From: Lachnospiraceae bacterium
GTDB taxonomy: Bacteria > Bacillota > Clostridia > Lachnospirales > Lachnospiraceae
Assembly (NCBI GenBank): GCA_900766925.1
Contig: CAAFXG010000338.1
Location: 1 to 10,252, forward strand
Length of the DNA stretch: 10,252 bases
Reading direction: 5' to 3'
Shown: in pieces, positions 1-7,814 of the stretch
How positions within the stretch are numbered: the stretch's first letter is position 1
How the letters are laid out: each line of letters starts with the position of its first letter
Notes under the pieces: model-generated
Seen by the model: the letters and a program-made list of their open reading frames with translations, nothing else
Databases searched by the model: none
What the model was told of the DNA's origin: nothing
Made by a program: the position numbers and the translations under genes

Positions 1-73
1 GTTGTACATACGATGGTTTGAACTTAATGTTTTGATCACCACTAAGTTACTAAAAATCAGCGATATGTACAAC
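1..73. repeat. 73-bp segment bounded by perfect 10-bp inverted repeats (possible IS end or MITE)
   Basis: Bases 1-10 read GTTGTACATA and bases 64-73 read TATGTACAAC, which is the exact reverse complement. The match continues imperfectly inwards (CGAT at 11-14, CGAT at 61-64 in the other arm's context). The segment between is AT-rich and holds no reading frame. It lies directly downstream of a GTPase gene that ends early, which is where a mobile element would be expected. It could be a short non-autonomous element, or one end of a larger insertion sequence continuing left of the window. A hairpin with a loop of about 53 nt is not a typical intrinsic terminator. No target-site duplication can be checked because the window begins at the repeat. 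Confidence 0.4.
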
Positions 74-116
74 TTTTTACTCATATTTATCAACTTAAAT
101 TAATTCCGCCAACGGG

Positions 117-371
117 TTAGTCATGAAAAGTGCTTGTGGCATCTTCGTCATTCAAGACAATTTTCCCTTCAAAATCCTTCATGAATTTTTTAAAAGAGTT
201 AACCTTGTCCGACAGAGTGCGGTGGGCACCATTTTTTAGAGCAACCTCCTCTATTATCAGATGTTGCTTTAATGACTCGTCCTTAAATGTATCTGCTATG
301 GCAGCAAGAAGAGACGTTTTTCCGGCTCTTCTTGCTCCAAGCATTAGGATTTTTATCTCAACATTAGCCAT
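117..371 (-). CDS. Truncated small P-loop GTPase (third paralog, N-terminal stump)
   Basis: This 84-residue frame starts 14 bp after the tail-anchored protein gene and begins like the two other GTPases upstream: a hydrophobic beta strand (residues 5-11) followed by the P-loop GARRAGKTS (12-20). Near the end it reads D-E-D-A-T, which lines up with V-D-S-D-A-T at about residue 88-93 of the 383-residue GTPase. In that protein the next strand leads to the G3 motif D-x-P-G-E. Here the frame stops at that point, so G3 and the guanine-specificity region are missing. The neighbours are 330 and 383 residues long, so most of the domain has been lost. The downstream sequence in the other two frames shows no GTPase-like continuation. 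The inference is a gene cut by insertion or deletion near the 1-73 repeat. A functional short P-loop protein is possible but unlikely. Confidence 0.7.
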   Translation of the reverse strand: MANVEIKILMLGARRAGKTSLLAAIADTFKDESLKQHLIIEEVALKNGAHRTLSDKVNSFKKFMKDFEGKIVLNDEDATSTFHD

Positions 372-385
372 AGGAATAATGTTTG

Positions 386-1234
386 TCAGTTTTTACATAG
401 CAGATAAATTAGCAAACCTCCAGCGGCAATTGCTGTAGCTGCTATAATAATGTTCCTGCGCATCTTCCTTTCTCGCTCATCCTCCTTCCACTTATCCAAA
501 ATGTCAGCTGCCTTTGATTCGTCTTCAATAGGGAGATAACTGTTGATTGGTAGGAAAAGCGATATTGGTAAAGATATCGACAATTCGTTTGTCAGATATT
601 TTTTATCTGTTGTTGCAACAACAACGGCTACTCTACCTTTATGACCGCAAATCGGTTCCTTTGTCGTAAGGGATGTCTGTATCTTTACGGGTTCCGGAAG
701 GGTAGTTATCCACTCACATATAGCTTTTAATTCGAAACATAGGCCATTCGCATTGACATCATAGTGCAGGAATGACACAAATTCGTTTTCTGCTGATTGC
801 GTTTTACATGTCAGATATGTAGCCAATTTGTCCATTAAAGGCACGTCAGAAGCAGCATCGCATATAATTGCCAATAAGAAGGGTATTGCACGACCATTCT
901 CGTCTTTGCCCTTTCCTTGAATATCACGAAGCACGACAATATGTTTGTCTGATTCAAGATGCATGTAAATAACCTTGTAGCCACTATGGTTTATCAAACT
1001 ATCTGCAGCCACAGGCAAGCCGTACCTGATATCTTTGGTAAGCAACTCAATTTTTGCCAGCTCCTCAAGTTTTTCAACTTTTTCCTGCATGGCTTTGTCT
1101 CCAGAGTCAGCCTTCTGCTTCATACTGGGGAGAAGTGGAAGATAGTATGTTTGTGCAACATCTGTCATACCAGAGTTGCCCAAATACATGTCCTTGTACC
1201 CTCCAACGGAATAATATGAATAAAAATGTAACAT
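386..1234 (-). CDS. Tail-anchored membrane protein of the GTPase cluster, function unknown
   Basis: A 282-residue protein that begins 2 bp after the stop of the preceding GTPase, so translational coupling is likely. It has no P-loop. The N-terminus is rich in aromatic residues and glycine (FYSYYSVGGYKDMYLG, about 4-19). It is followed by a charged, probably coiled helix (about 38-66, K/E rich) and then an alternating beta/alpha region to about 230. A basic and acidic stretch (W-K-E-D-E-R-E-R-K-M-R-R) precedes one C-terminal hydrophobic segment (about 260-279) ending C-K-N. Basic residues before a single C-terminal membrane span fit a tail-anchored protein with its body in the cytoplasm. The aromatic/Gly N-terminus is faintly like GTPase-associated adaptor proteins of bacterial conflict systems, but this is a weak impression. 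Its position between GTPase genes suggests it anchors or regulates them at the inner membrane. Confidence 0.8.
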   Translation of the reverse strand: MLHFYSYYSVGGYKDMYLGNSGMTDVAQTYYLPLLPSMKQKADSGDKAMQEKVEKLEELAKIELLTKDIRYGLPVAADSLINHSGYKVIYMHLESDKHIVVLRDIQGKGKDENGRAIPFLLAIICDAASDVPLMDKLATYLTCKTQSAENEFVSFLHYDVNANGLCFELKAICEWITTLPEPVKIQTSLTTKEPICGHKGRVAVVVATTDKKYLTNELSISLPISLFLPINSYLPIEDESKAADILDKWKEDERERKMRRNIIIAATAIAAGGLLIYLLCKN

Positions 1235-1236
1235 AG

Positions 1237-2388
1237 TTAAAATGCTTTTTTTAGATATTCTATACCATCTACATCATTCTTTATAATATTAGCAGCATTA
1301 ATTTCTGCCATTTTTTTGAGCAGTTCTTGTTCGGTGATAAAACCTGCCCATCCCATCCAATTTGGCCATGCATTTTCTTTCTGGAATTTCTGAACATAGA
1401 ATTTTAAAATATGAAGAGCCAATTGGTCGCAATTTCTGGGTGCATAACCTGGAGTTTCTGATTTGTTGTTTGCATAATACCAAGCATAAGGGCGCATAAT
1501 ACCTAATGTTCCCATTACGGCATTAGGATCAGGATTAAGTATGTCATTTGCTTTAAGGGGTTTCGGAGTTCCATCTCCCATTCTCACCTTTGTATCTGAT
1601 AATTGGCAACATCTGTCCTCTGGTTTATCTCCATTCAACAAGTATGCATCTTTAAATTCCCTAAAAAGAATGTTGCCTGCGGTCTCTATAGGCAATATAC
1701 AGATGCTCATCTTGTTATATGCACTAAGAGCTTGGATAGGCACTCTGTAGGCAGACTTTAATTTGTCAACCACTTCTTTGATTCGTCCTTCCTTGACCCA
1801 TTTTTCGCATTTGATAGGAACAAAGACCACCATCTTTGCTTTTGTCCCATTCTGGTCATTAATATTAGTCAAAGAGTTATGAATATCCGAGATGCAGTTT
1901 ACTGCGTCACACATGGTTTCCGAATTATCCATTAAATAAGGAGTGTCAACCATAACGACAAATACGTCATTTGCAGCTACGTATTGATTGATCTCAGCAT
2001 CCATTGTACCCGATCTAAACCATTCACCAGGGACATCGGTAAATTCTATTTCAAGACGCTTTGACGTACCAGGCAGTGTTAATTTACAGGTATATTTCCA
2101 ATCAAAGAGAGTAGCATCAGAATCCACTAAGAATGTCTTGGTTGTTGGCTTTTCCAAGAAAAGTTTTAGACCTGTGGTCTTGGAGGTTAATGTATCTTGG
2201 GTCTCAGGTCCTTTTGTCTCGATAACAGTTGTATCCGCTACTGTGAAAAATTCATTGGTTTTCCCTTTTATCAATTGGTCAAACATTACAGCAAGAGCAG
2301 ATGTTTTACCACAACGGCGTCCTCCCACCATTAACACCTTTAATGCGGAACTATTAAACAGTCCCCCTAATATATCTATAAATGGCAT
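1237..2388 (-). CDS. Small P-loop GTPase with D-x-P-G-E switch (double-GTPase-like), paralog B
   Basis: A 383-residue single-domain GTPase-like protein. After the start MPF and a short N-terminal extension come a beta strand and the P-loop GGRRCGKTS (22-30), then the G3 equivalent T-D-V-P-G-E-W-F (117-124), a strand ending in D-T-P-Y-L-M (148-153), and V-P-I-K-C-E-K-W (190-197) where classical Ras-like proteins have N-K-x-D. The C-terminal 130 residues are helical and extend beyond a minimal G domain. No membrane segment is visible. The same motif series occurs in the neighbour at 2395-3387, which also starts MPF, so the two arose by duplication. The gene starts 6 bp after that neighbour's stop. 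The D-x-P-G-E and paired arrangement resemble double-GTPase families described in bacterial conflict systems. GTP binding is probable, but nucleotide specificity and function are not established because the G4 motif is atypical. Confidence 0.88.
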   Translation of the reverse strand: MPFIDILGGLFNSSALKVLMVGGRRCGKTSALAVMFDQLIKGKTNEFFTVADTTVIETKGPETQDTLTSKTTGLKLFLEKPTTKTFLVDSDATLFDWKYTCKLTLPGTSKRLEIEFTDVPGEWFRSGTMDAEINQYVAANDVFVVMVDTPYLMDNSETMCDAVNCISDIHNSLTNINDQNGTKAKMVVFVPIKCEKWVKEGRIKEVVDKLKSAYRVPIQALSAYNKMSICILPIETAGNILFREFKDAYLLNGDKPEDRCCQLSDTKVRMGDGTPKPLKANDILNPDPNAVMGTLGIMRPYAWYYANNKSETPGYAPRNCDQLALHILKFYVQKFQKENAWPNWMGWAGFITEQELLKKMAEINAANIIKNDVDGIEYLKKAF

Positions 2389-2394
2389 AATCTT

Positions 2395-3387
2395 TTAGAA
2401 TTTAAATATTAAGTTTGTTGTTAAAATTTGATAGCCTAATTTATCAGTCAAGAGATTCTTTCGCATCTCTCGTAATGCAGTTTTGAATTTCTCGTCACTT
2501 GTGAACAGTCTGGCTATAAAAACTTGTATTTTTTTCCATATTCCTCCAGCCAAATGGTCTTTTGCCCATTCGCTATAACTTGCTGCATAAAGCATTAAAT
2601 AGTACATGGGCTGTACACAGAACCTTGGTTTGTATTTAGGGTCTTTTTTGTACATCCTGTATTCTGGAATTGTGGATATACCTACAAAGTCATTACTACT
2701 TTTCATCGCATCAAATTCTATTCCACCCAATGTAAGAATAGGAGCAACAACACTTGCCACATTCTTTTCCTTGCAGAATAGTATCAAATCAGAATACACC
2801 TCTTTTACACGTTTGGCAACATCATCCATTCGCTTGTCATGTGCGTAACGTTCACATTTAAGAGGGACTAATAGAATAAGCTTGTTTGCAAAACTTTCCG
2901 GATTATTCTTAATAAAAGAAGTCACAACTTCAGGCTTATTTTTCTCACTATTGTATTTGCCATCCGCTTCCATTAAGTAAGGAGTGTCAATCGCAATCAA
3001 TACCACGTTTGATTCTGATAAGAATTCTATAACATGGTGCTGCTTTGAGTCATCCGTTAGATATTCACCGGGATAGTCCTTTACAAGCACATTTGTCTTA
3101 ACCTCACTTGAGTATCCTACCTCAAATTCAAATTTAGAGATATCCTCTGTTGCAGGAAGTTGACTTGGGTCACCGTTCTCAATACACATTCCTAACTGTT
3201 TCTTATAGTTATTTAATTTTGCAGATTCACTTCCTTCTTTGTATCTAAAGAAAAGACCTGTACCCGCCAAATCGTCTTGTGTATCTGAAAATACGGAAGT
3301 CAGCACTGTTGTCTTACCAACTGCACGAGGACCCAACATACATATTCTTAATGTGGGAGTGGGTATGAATTTATTCAAAAATGGCAT
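2395..3387 (-). CDS. Small P-loop GTPase with D-x-P-G-E switch (double-GTPase-like), paralog A
   Basis: A 330-residue protein with the P-loop GPRAVGKTT (19-27), a G3-like K-D-Y-P-G-E-Y (103-109), the strand I-A-I-D-T-P-Y-L-M (131-139) and V-P-L-K-C-E-R-Y (174-181) in the G4 position. The arginine in the third position of the P-loop is shared with the other two copies in the cluster. The C-terminal third is helical, with a hydrophobic and aromatic patch (about 260-295, including MYYLMLYAASYSEW) that could pack against a partner or a membrane, but there is no clear transmembrane helix. The gene begins 9 bp after the dynamin-like gene and is followed 6 bp later by its paralog, so the two are probably made together and may form a heterodimer. 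The family assignment rests on motifs only. Confidence 0.88.
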   Translation of the reverse strand: MPFLNKFIPTPTLRICMLGPRAVGKTTVLTSVFSDTQDDLAGTGLFFRYKEGSESAKLNNYKKQLGMCIENGDPSQLPATEDISKFEFEVGYSSEVKTNVLVKDYPGEYLTDDSKQHHVIEFLSESNVVLIAIDTPYLMEADGKYNSEKNKPEVVTSFIKNNPESFANKLILLVPLKCERYAHDKRMDDVAKRVKEVYSDLILFCKEKNVASVVAPILTLGGIEFDAMKSSNDFVGISTIPEYRMYKKDPKYKPRFCVQPMYYLMLYAASYSEWAKDHLAGGIWKKIQVFIARLFTSDEKFKTALREMRKNLLTDKLGYQILTTNLIFKF

Positions 3388-3396
3388 ATCTTATTA

Positions 3397-5751
3397 TTAT
3401 TTGTTAAACTCAAAGATTTCTTTATTACAGAGCTCTGAAATTTCGCTTACTGTCTCATTCCAAAGTCCGAATGCTTGTTCCTGACCTTCAATTTTGGCAA
3501 ACTCATCACGCCAGAGTGAGTAACTGTTGTCACGATAGAATTCGCGGAGTTCTTCGCGAACTTTCTCGTCGAATACCATTTTCACACGGAACTTCTGAAC
3601 TCGTGTTGCAAAAGAATGACTTGGAATCAAGGAAAATTTGTCACGACATTTGCGTATGTTTTCCTGGATAGGCGGGATGCGATTTGCAAGTTCCTGCCAT
3701 AGAGCGTCTGCACGTTCTGCAACAGTTCCAGTTGGTGATTCATATAATCCTATGTATTCCGCAGTGTTCATTTTGTCGATAATGCCGATACAAGTCGCTA
3801 CATCATACTCTATTGAGTCTTCAATGTTAAAATGATAGCCAAGTACATATTGCAATGCATCGCGCAAATGTGGATAAGCTTCACCATCAACACGTTCATC
3901 AATAAGGCATTTCAACCATTCCATACAAGGGCCATCGGAAATACGATAGTTTTTAAGAATAATTCTTCCCATACTGCCTTCATTGTACAGAACCTTAGCA
4001 ATTGCATTCTTTACTTCCTCGCGAAGAGGAACAATTACATCAAGACTGACATTCTCGAATGATTTGAAGATACTGTTGCAAAGGTCATCGCATCCCAAAC
4101 CAAAAATCTCATTCAATGATTTGTTGCCCTGGTCAACTTTTTCTTCTATTGTCTCTACTTCAGGTATCAAATCATACAAAGAGTCAATTGTAGTCTCCAG
4201 ACAATCAGCTATTTCAGGACAAGGCTCAGAACGACGTGCTCCGTATTCTTCCTCATCAAGAATTCGCAATTGAGTGTCGAACTTCTTCATTTGAGCCTTA
4301 AAAAGATCATCAAAAACTTTTCCTTCACCTCCGCGTACTCTTGATTTACTCAATACTGATTGCACAAGTGAAGCGAGTGTGTAATATGCGGAATAAAGTT
4401 TTTGTCCATTCTCGTATGCTTCTTGCATGAGGTTTGCATCCAAATCAGGAAGATTACTTGAAATAAGATCAAGTAGAGGATTTACCAGCAAGTCACGAAC
4501 TTCATCAACGGAATTTCCTTGTACGGCTTTACACCAAGCGACTGGTTTTTCTTTGGATGCCTCAAGCACTTTTTCTACAGCAGAAAGGATAGCAGGAATA
4601 TTTGCAGAATTTGCACCTAATCCATTTGCCACCTTATTTATAATATAGACTATCCATTTGGATGGCTCACGATCACCTAACTCATCAGAGATTTTTTGAA
4701 GAATGTTAACCTGTGCCTGATTAAGTCCACCACCCAAAGCATCGGGCTTGAATAAATTGACAGCAGCATCACAATCCTCACGCAATACGCGGAACATCTC
4801 TTTTTCAATTCTGTCTGCGTTCGTTGCATCACCAAGGCCAATTGTATCTACCAACTGTATTTGTCGGCAGTCAATTAAATTGAATTGTTTGTAAATGGTA
4901 ACGTTTTTGACAGCAATATAGTAGTAGTAGTTATGCTTGAATACAAGGGAACCGTCATTCTTTTTCTCTTCATAACACTCAAGACCTTCAGGAGCAGTGT
5001 CAAATTCATGGTATTGAGCTACGTATTTGATTACAGATTTTGGGTCTTTTATTGTTACTTTTCCACTACCAAGCAATCCTTTGTATTCATCTACATGTCC
5101 ACAATAAGCCTCCTTGAATTTGTTGAATTCTGTAGCCATCAGCAATGGATTGAGACCAGTCGGGGTAAATCCACTTAAATCCAAAGTCTTTATGTCATCC
5201 ACATCATTCAACAAGAAAGACCGTCCAGGGAAAAACCTAGCCAGTTTCTCTTTTACTATTTCCAAGAACTCCTCTACGCTGTACATGTCAATTTCAGTTC
5301 GGAATTCTCCATCTGTATTATGGATAACAGACACTGCGCCAGTACAGCTGGTTCCACTATATGCAGGAATAACTTCATTCTCAAGGCCAGAAATTGCCTG
5401 AAGGAATGTGCTCTTACCTTGCCGCTCGTAACCAATCATCGCAATACAAACAGTATCACGTCCGAAACGTTTTTCAAGAATTTCAAGACGCTTCAGTTGC
5501 TCTGTAATGAGTAAGCGAACGTTGTGGGTGTTGACTTTGCGGAAAGCTATCTCCATTTTAGGATTTTCCGCAATCATAGCATAATAGTCACCTTGCTGCT
5601 GTGCTATTTCTCCATTAACTACTGCAACCAAATTGTCCAGTTTATCTAATTTTTCAAGCATCTTTTGAAGGTGAGCTTTCATCGCTCGAATTTTCGGAAG
5701 ATGCATAGCTCTCTGATTAATAATTTGCTGAATTTTTTCGCTTATTGCCAT
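3397..5751 (-). CDS. Dynamin-like large GTPase, 784 residues
   Basis: A large GTPase of the dynamin superfamily by architecture. A helical N-terminus (1-98, K/E/L rich, probably coiled coil) precedes a G domain with P-loop GYERQGKST (107-115), a conserved switch-I threonine in G-T-S-C-T-G (133-138), G3 D-T-I-G-L-G (302-307) and G4 N-K-V-A (372-375). The spacing of about 190 residues between P-loop and G3 is wide and includes an insertion (about 160-270). Residues after about 400 are predicted helical, as in the stalk of bacterial dynamins. No transmembrane helix is obvious. Bacterial dynamin-like proteins remodel membranes, and some take part in phage defence, but which role applies here cannot be read from the sequence. 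The gene begins 32 bp after the small secreted protein gene and leads into the GTPase pair with a 9-bp gap, so it belongs to the same transcription unit. Confidence 0.85.
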   Translation of the reverse strand: MAISEKIQQIINQRAMHLPKIRAMKAHLQKMLEKLDKLDNLVAVVNGEIAQQQGDYYAMIAENPKMEIAFRKVNTHNVRLLITEQLKRLEILEKRFGRDTVCIAMIGYERQGKSTFLQAISGLENEVIPAYSGTSCTGAVSVIHNTDGEFRTEIDMYSVEEFLEIVKEKLARFFPGRSFLLNDVDDIKTLDLSGFTPTGLNPLLMATEFNKFKEAYCGHVDEYKGLLGSGKVTIKDPKSVIKYVAQYHEFDTAPEGLECYEEKKNDGSLVFKHNYYYYIAVKNVTIYKQFNLIDCRQIQLVDTIGLGDATNADRIEKEMFRVLREDCDAAVNLFKPDALGGGLNQAQVNILQKISDELGDREPSKWIVYIINKVANGLGANSANIPAILSAVEKVLEASKEKPVAWCKAVQGNSVDEVRDLLVNPLLDLISSNLPDLDANLMQEAYENGQKLYSAYYTLASLVQSVLSKSRVRGGEGKVFDDLFKAQMKKFDTQLRILDEEEYGARRSEPCPEIADCLETTIDSLYDLIPEVETIEEKVDQGNKSLNEIFGLGCDDLCNSIFKSFENVSLDVIVPLREEVKNAIAKVLYNEGSMGRIILKNYRISDGPCMEWLKCLIDERVDGEAYPHLRDALQYVLGYHFNIEDSIEYDVATCIGIIDKMNTAEYIGLYESPTGTVAERADALWQELANRIPPIQENIRKCRDKFSLIPSHSFATRVQKFRVKMVFDEKVREELREFYRDNSYSLWRDEFAKIEGQEQAFGLWNETVSEISELCNKEIFEFNK

Positions 5752-5783
5752 ATTTGATTGATTTTTAGTGCTTTTATTATATG

Positions 5784-6209
5784 TTATCTAATTTTTTTGA
5801 CATATTTCCACGCCTGCTTTAAGACTTTACCTCCACCCTTAAGTTTTAGGTTCTTCCATGAAAGGGATGAAGAAGAGCTATATGTCCATGTTCCGATACA
5901 ATTTTGCCCAGAATAAAGAGAGACTCTATCTCCCGAAGAGAATTTAAAGCCGTTTTCTTGACCTAAAATTATTGTAGAACCATATTCCCAAACATATGGA
6001 AAAGAATACACATCCTTATTATTAATTACAACACTTACATTAAGAATGCTTTGACCATATCCATAATAAACATAATTGTTCTGGCATGCAAAGAATGGCT
6101 CCTTATCAAACCATGCATTTGGGTCTTTCTCATAAAACCCACCAGCGAACTGTGCTTTTACGCCAACTGCAAGAAAAGCAAAGATTAATACTAATAGATA
6201 TTTTTTCAT
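5784..6209 (-). CDS. Small secreted protein of unknown function
   Basis: A 141-residue protein with a clear Sec signal peptide: M-K-K, a hydrophobic core (about residues 4-16), and a likely cleavage site after V-K-A (19), with Q20 as the first mature residue. No lipobox cysteine is present, so it is probably periplasmic or released. The mature part is rich in aromatic residues, Gly and Ser, with alternating strands that suggest a small beta-sandwich. It has two cysteines (in F-A-C-Q and Q-N-C-I-G) that could form a disulfide, and a basic C-terminal helix (K-Q-A-W-K-Y-V-K-K-I-R). I do not recognise a family. It lies 32 bp upstream of the dynamin-like gene and 144 bp downstream of the DUF445 gene, so it may be the first gene of the GTPase block. 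Confidence 0.8.
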   Translation of the reverse strand: MKKYLLVLIFAFLAVGVKAQFAGGFYEKDPNAWFDKEPFFACQNNYVYYGYGQSILNVSVVINNKDVYSFPYVWEYGSTIILGQENGFKFSSGDRVSLYSGQNCIGTWTYSSSSSLSWKNLKLKGGGKVLKQAWKYVKKIR

Positions 6210-6353
6210 AACTTTTTATATTACTAATTTAAGTTTCGGGAGTTAAGAAATGTGTGTTGCTAATATAATGATTGCGAATTAGACAAATGTTCTCCTCCGT
6301 AATTGTGTTGAAAACTGTGATTGAAAATTTTTCTATTTTCCATAAAGACTATT
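6210..6353 (-). promoter_or_regulatory. 144-bp gap with a weak candidate promoter for the secreted protein/GTPase block
   Basis: This is the only sizeable gap inside the minus-strand gene run. On the minus strand, AACATTTG at 6291-6284 matches the Bacteroidales -7 element TAnnTTTG at all but one defined position. TTTTC lies 19 bp upstream where the -33 TTTG would be. Transcription would start near 6277, giving a leader of about 70 nt. Just after the DUF445 stop there is a short AT-only stem (GAAAAT/ATTTTC) without a following T-run, so no convincing terminator is seen. The operon may therefore read through, with an internal promoter boosting the GTPase block. Confidence 0.3.
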
Positions 6354-7334
6354 TTAAAAGATTAAACAATTTAAACTTCCCATCACCAAGCCCAACAAGG
6401 CTCCCAACCACACGATGGCTTTTAGTTCTTTGTCCATAACCTGGAAGATGAGTTTTTCGGTTTCGTTGACATCCATCTCGATGATGCGTTCACGAACAAT
6501 CTTGCTGATGTCGATAGAATCAAGAATCTTCGGTAGATGATCGCTGATGATGGCACGATAGATGGATTCAACCGTGTTGACTGCCTGCTTCAGTTGGTCA
6601 TCATGACCTTCAAGCAGGTTGCATACTGGCTTGTTCAAGAATCCATCTACTTCTTCATCTATCATATTAGATACTATTTCCCTGCCGTTGTTCTTCAGCA
6701 TATTGTTGATGTTGTCGGCAAGGAAACGCTCTGCAGGCTCACGAAGCATACCTAAGAACCGTGCCACAATGTTACCTCCGAAGAGACCGGCTGCCATTCC
6801 ACCCAGGCCTCCCAAGGCTCCACCAAGACCGGCAAGCAGTTCTTGCGCTCCATCAACATTGAGTTTTTGGGCAACATGATCAATGGCTATATGGGCTACT
6901 TTTTCACCCACGGATGAGTCTGCTAATTTCAGATAAGTCTGTTTGGTGAGGCTATCATTCACATTCTTTGATATTGTGGCAATTTCTTCTTCTGATAAGT
7001 AGTGACACAGAAATTCCTTTACAGTCTCGTTGTTACTTTTTTGGACATTGAAAAATTCCTCAACAGCAGAACGGACTTTGCCTACCATGTCATCAGACAA
7101 CAGGTAGCGTTCAAGAACCTCTTTATTCATCAGATTCTCGCTTATCACACCTCCGATTGCTTCTGCAATACGTCCTTTTTCTTTAGGGATAATACCAGGT
7201 GTAAATGGTATATGAACTCCCATGATGTACTTTGCCTTATGAGGACGGAACAACATTCTTATGGCTATATCATTGGTGATATAACCAATAACACCTCCTA
7301 AAGCTGGGGCTAATATATATGATACTTCAAACAT
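6354..7334 (-). CDS. DUF445 family membrane protein
   Basis: A 326-residue protein with the hallmarks of the DUF445 (YheB-like) family. An N-terminal membrane segment (about 7-20) leads directly into G-Y-I-T-N-D-I-A-I-R-M-L-F-R-P (17-31), then G-I-I-P-K-E-K-G-R-I-A-E-A-I-G (47-61). The middle is helical with a Gly/Ala-rich hydrophobic stretch (about 165-197), and there is a second membrane segment at the extreme C-terminus (about 307-325). The length is within the usual range for the family. The biochemical role is unknown; related proteins are inner-membrane proteins. The gene starts 6 bp after the anti-sigma-like gene. Its link with a sigma/anti-sigma pair and GTPases is inferred only from gene order. 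Confidence 0.88.
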   Translation of the reverse strand: MFEVSYILAPALGGVIGYITNDIAIRMLFRPHKAKYIMGVHIPFTPGIIPKEKGRIAEAIGGVISENLMNKEVLERYLLSDDMVGKVRSAVEEFFNVQKSNNETVKEFLCHYLSEEEIATISKNVNDSLTKQTYLKLADSSVGEKVAHIAIDHVAQKLNVDGAQELLAGLGGALGGLGGMAAGLFGGNIVARFLGMLREPAERFLADNINNMLKNNGREIVSNMIDEEVDGFLNKPVCNLLEGHDDQLKQAVNTVESIYRAIISDHLPKILDSIDISKIVRERIIEMDVNETEKLIFQVMDKELKAIVWLGALLGLVMGSLNCLIF

Positions 7335-7340
7335 GGTCTT

Positions 7341-7814
7341 TTAGTCGTTTCTTGGATTGTCTTCATTGATATCAGAATGGTTACCTGATTCATTGTCATA
7401 AGAATTATCTGCTTCCTCGAAATAGTTGTTTGAGGCTTCTGAAAAATCTTCCTCATTTAGCATAAACGCTTGATTGAAAATGATTGGACTGGCAACACAT
7501 GCTGCCACTGCTGAAAAAGGATTAAAGAAACCTCCACCACCAACATGATGGTTGTCAGTTTCAGGCAGATCAAATTCACCATCTGCAATTTCTTTTGGCA
7601 GCTGCATATCCTCCTGCCCGTATTCAGCAAGGGTCAGTTCAGATTGCTCCATGCTGTCCATAACGCCCTGCATCGTCTCATCGTTCTCGATTACGGAACC
7701 TATGCGCTGCATCTCGTCATCCGACAGGTTGCCGTCCATATAGGCGGCAAATTCTTCGATGCTCACGGGAAAGTCGGAACTGTCAAAGGTGAAATCAAAA
7801 TCATCGTTTATCAT
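7341..7814 (-). CDS. Anti-sigma-factor-like protein without zinc ligands
   Basis: A 157-residue acidic protein. Residues 18-57 (I-E-E-F-A-A-Y-M-D-G-N-L-S-D-D-E-M) form the short helical N-terminal segment typical of Bacteroidales anti-sigma-like partners, in the place of the zinc-binding anti-sigma domain. The H-x3-C-x2-C ligands are absent. A Gly-rich turn (92-95) precedes a moderately hydrophobic stretch (about 96-119, with FFNPFSAVAACVASPIIF) that could be a weak membrane span. The last 38 residues are very acidic and Asn/Ser rich. Its ATG overlaps the sigma factor stop codon in an ATGA junction, giving strong translational coupling and equal amounts, as expected for a sigma and its inhibitor. 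The role is inferred from this pairing. Confidence 0.7.
   Translation of the reverse strand: MINDDFDFTFDSSDFPVSIEEFAAYMDGNLSDDEMQRIGSVIENDETMQGVMDSMEQSELTLAEYGQEDMQLPKEIADGEFDLPETDNHHVGGGGFFNPFSAVAACVASPIIFNQAFMLNEEDFSEASNNYFEEADNSYDNESGNHSDINEDNPRND

Noticed and set aside
6318..6340. GAAAAT/ATTTTC stem after the DUF445 gene as an intrinsic terminator
   Set aside because: The stem is AT-only and short, with no T-run following, so termination cannot be claimed.
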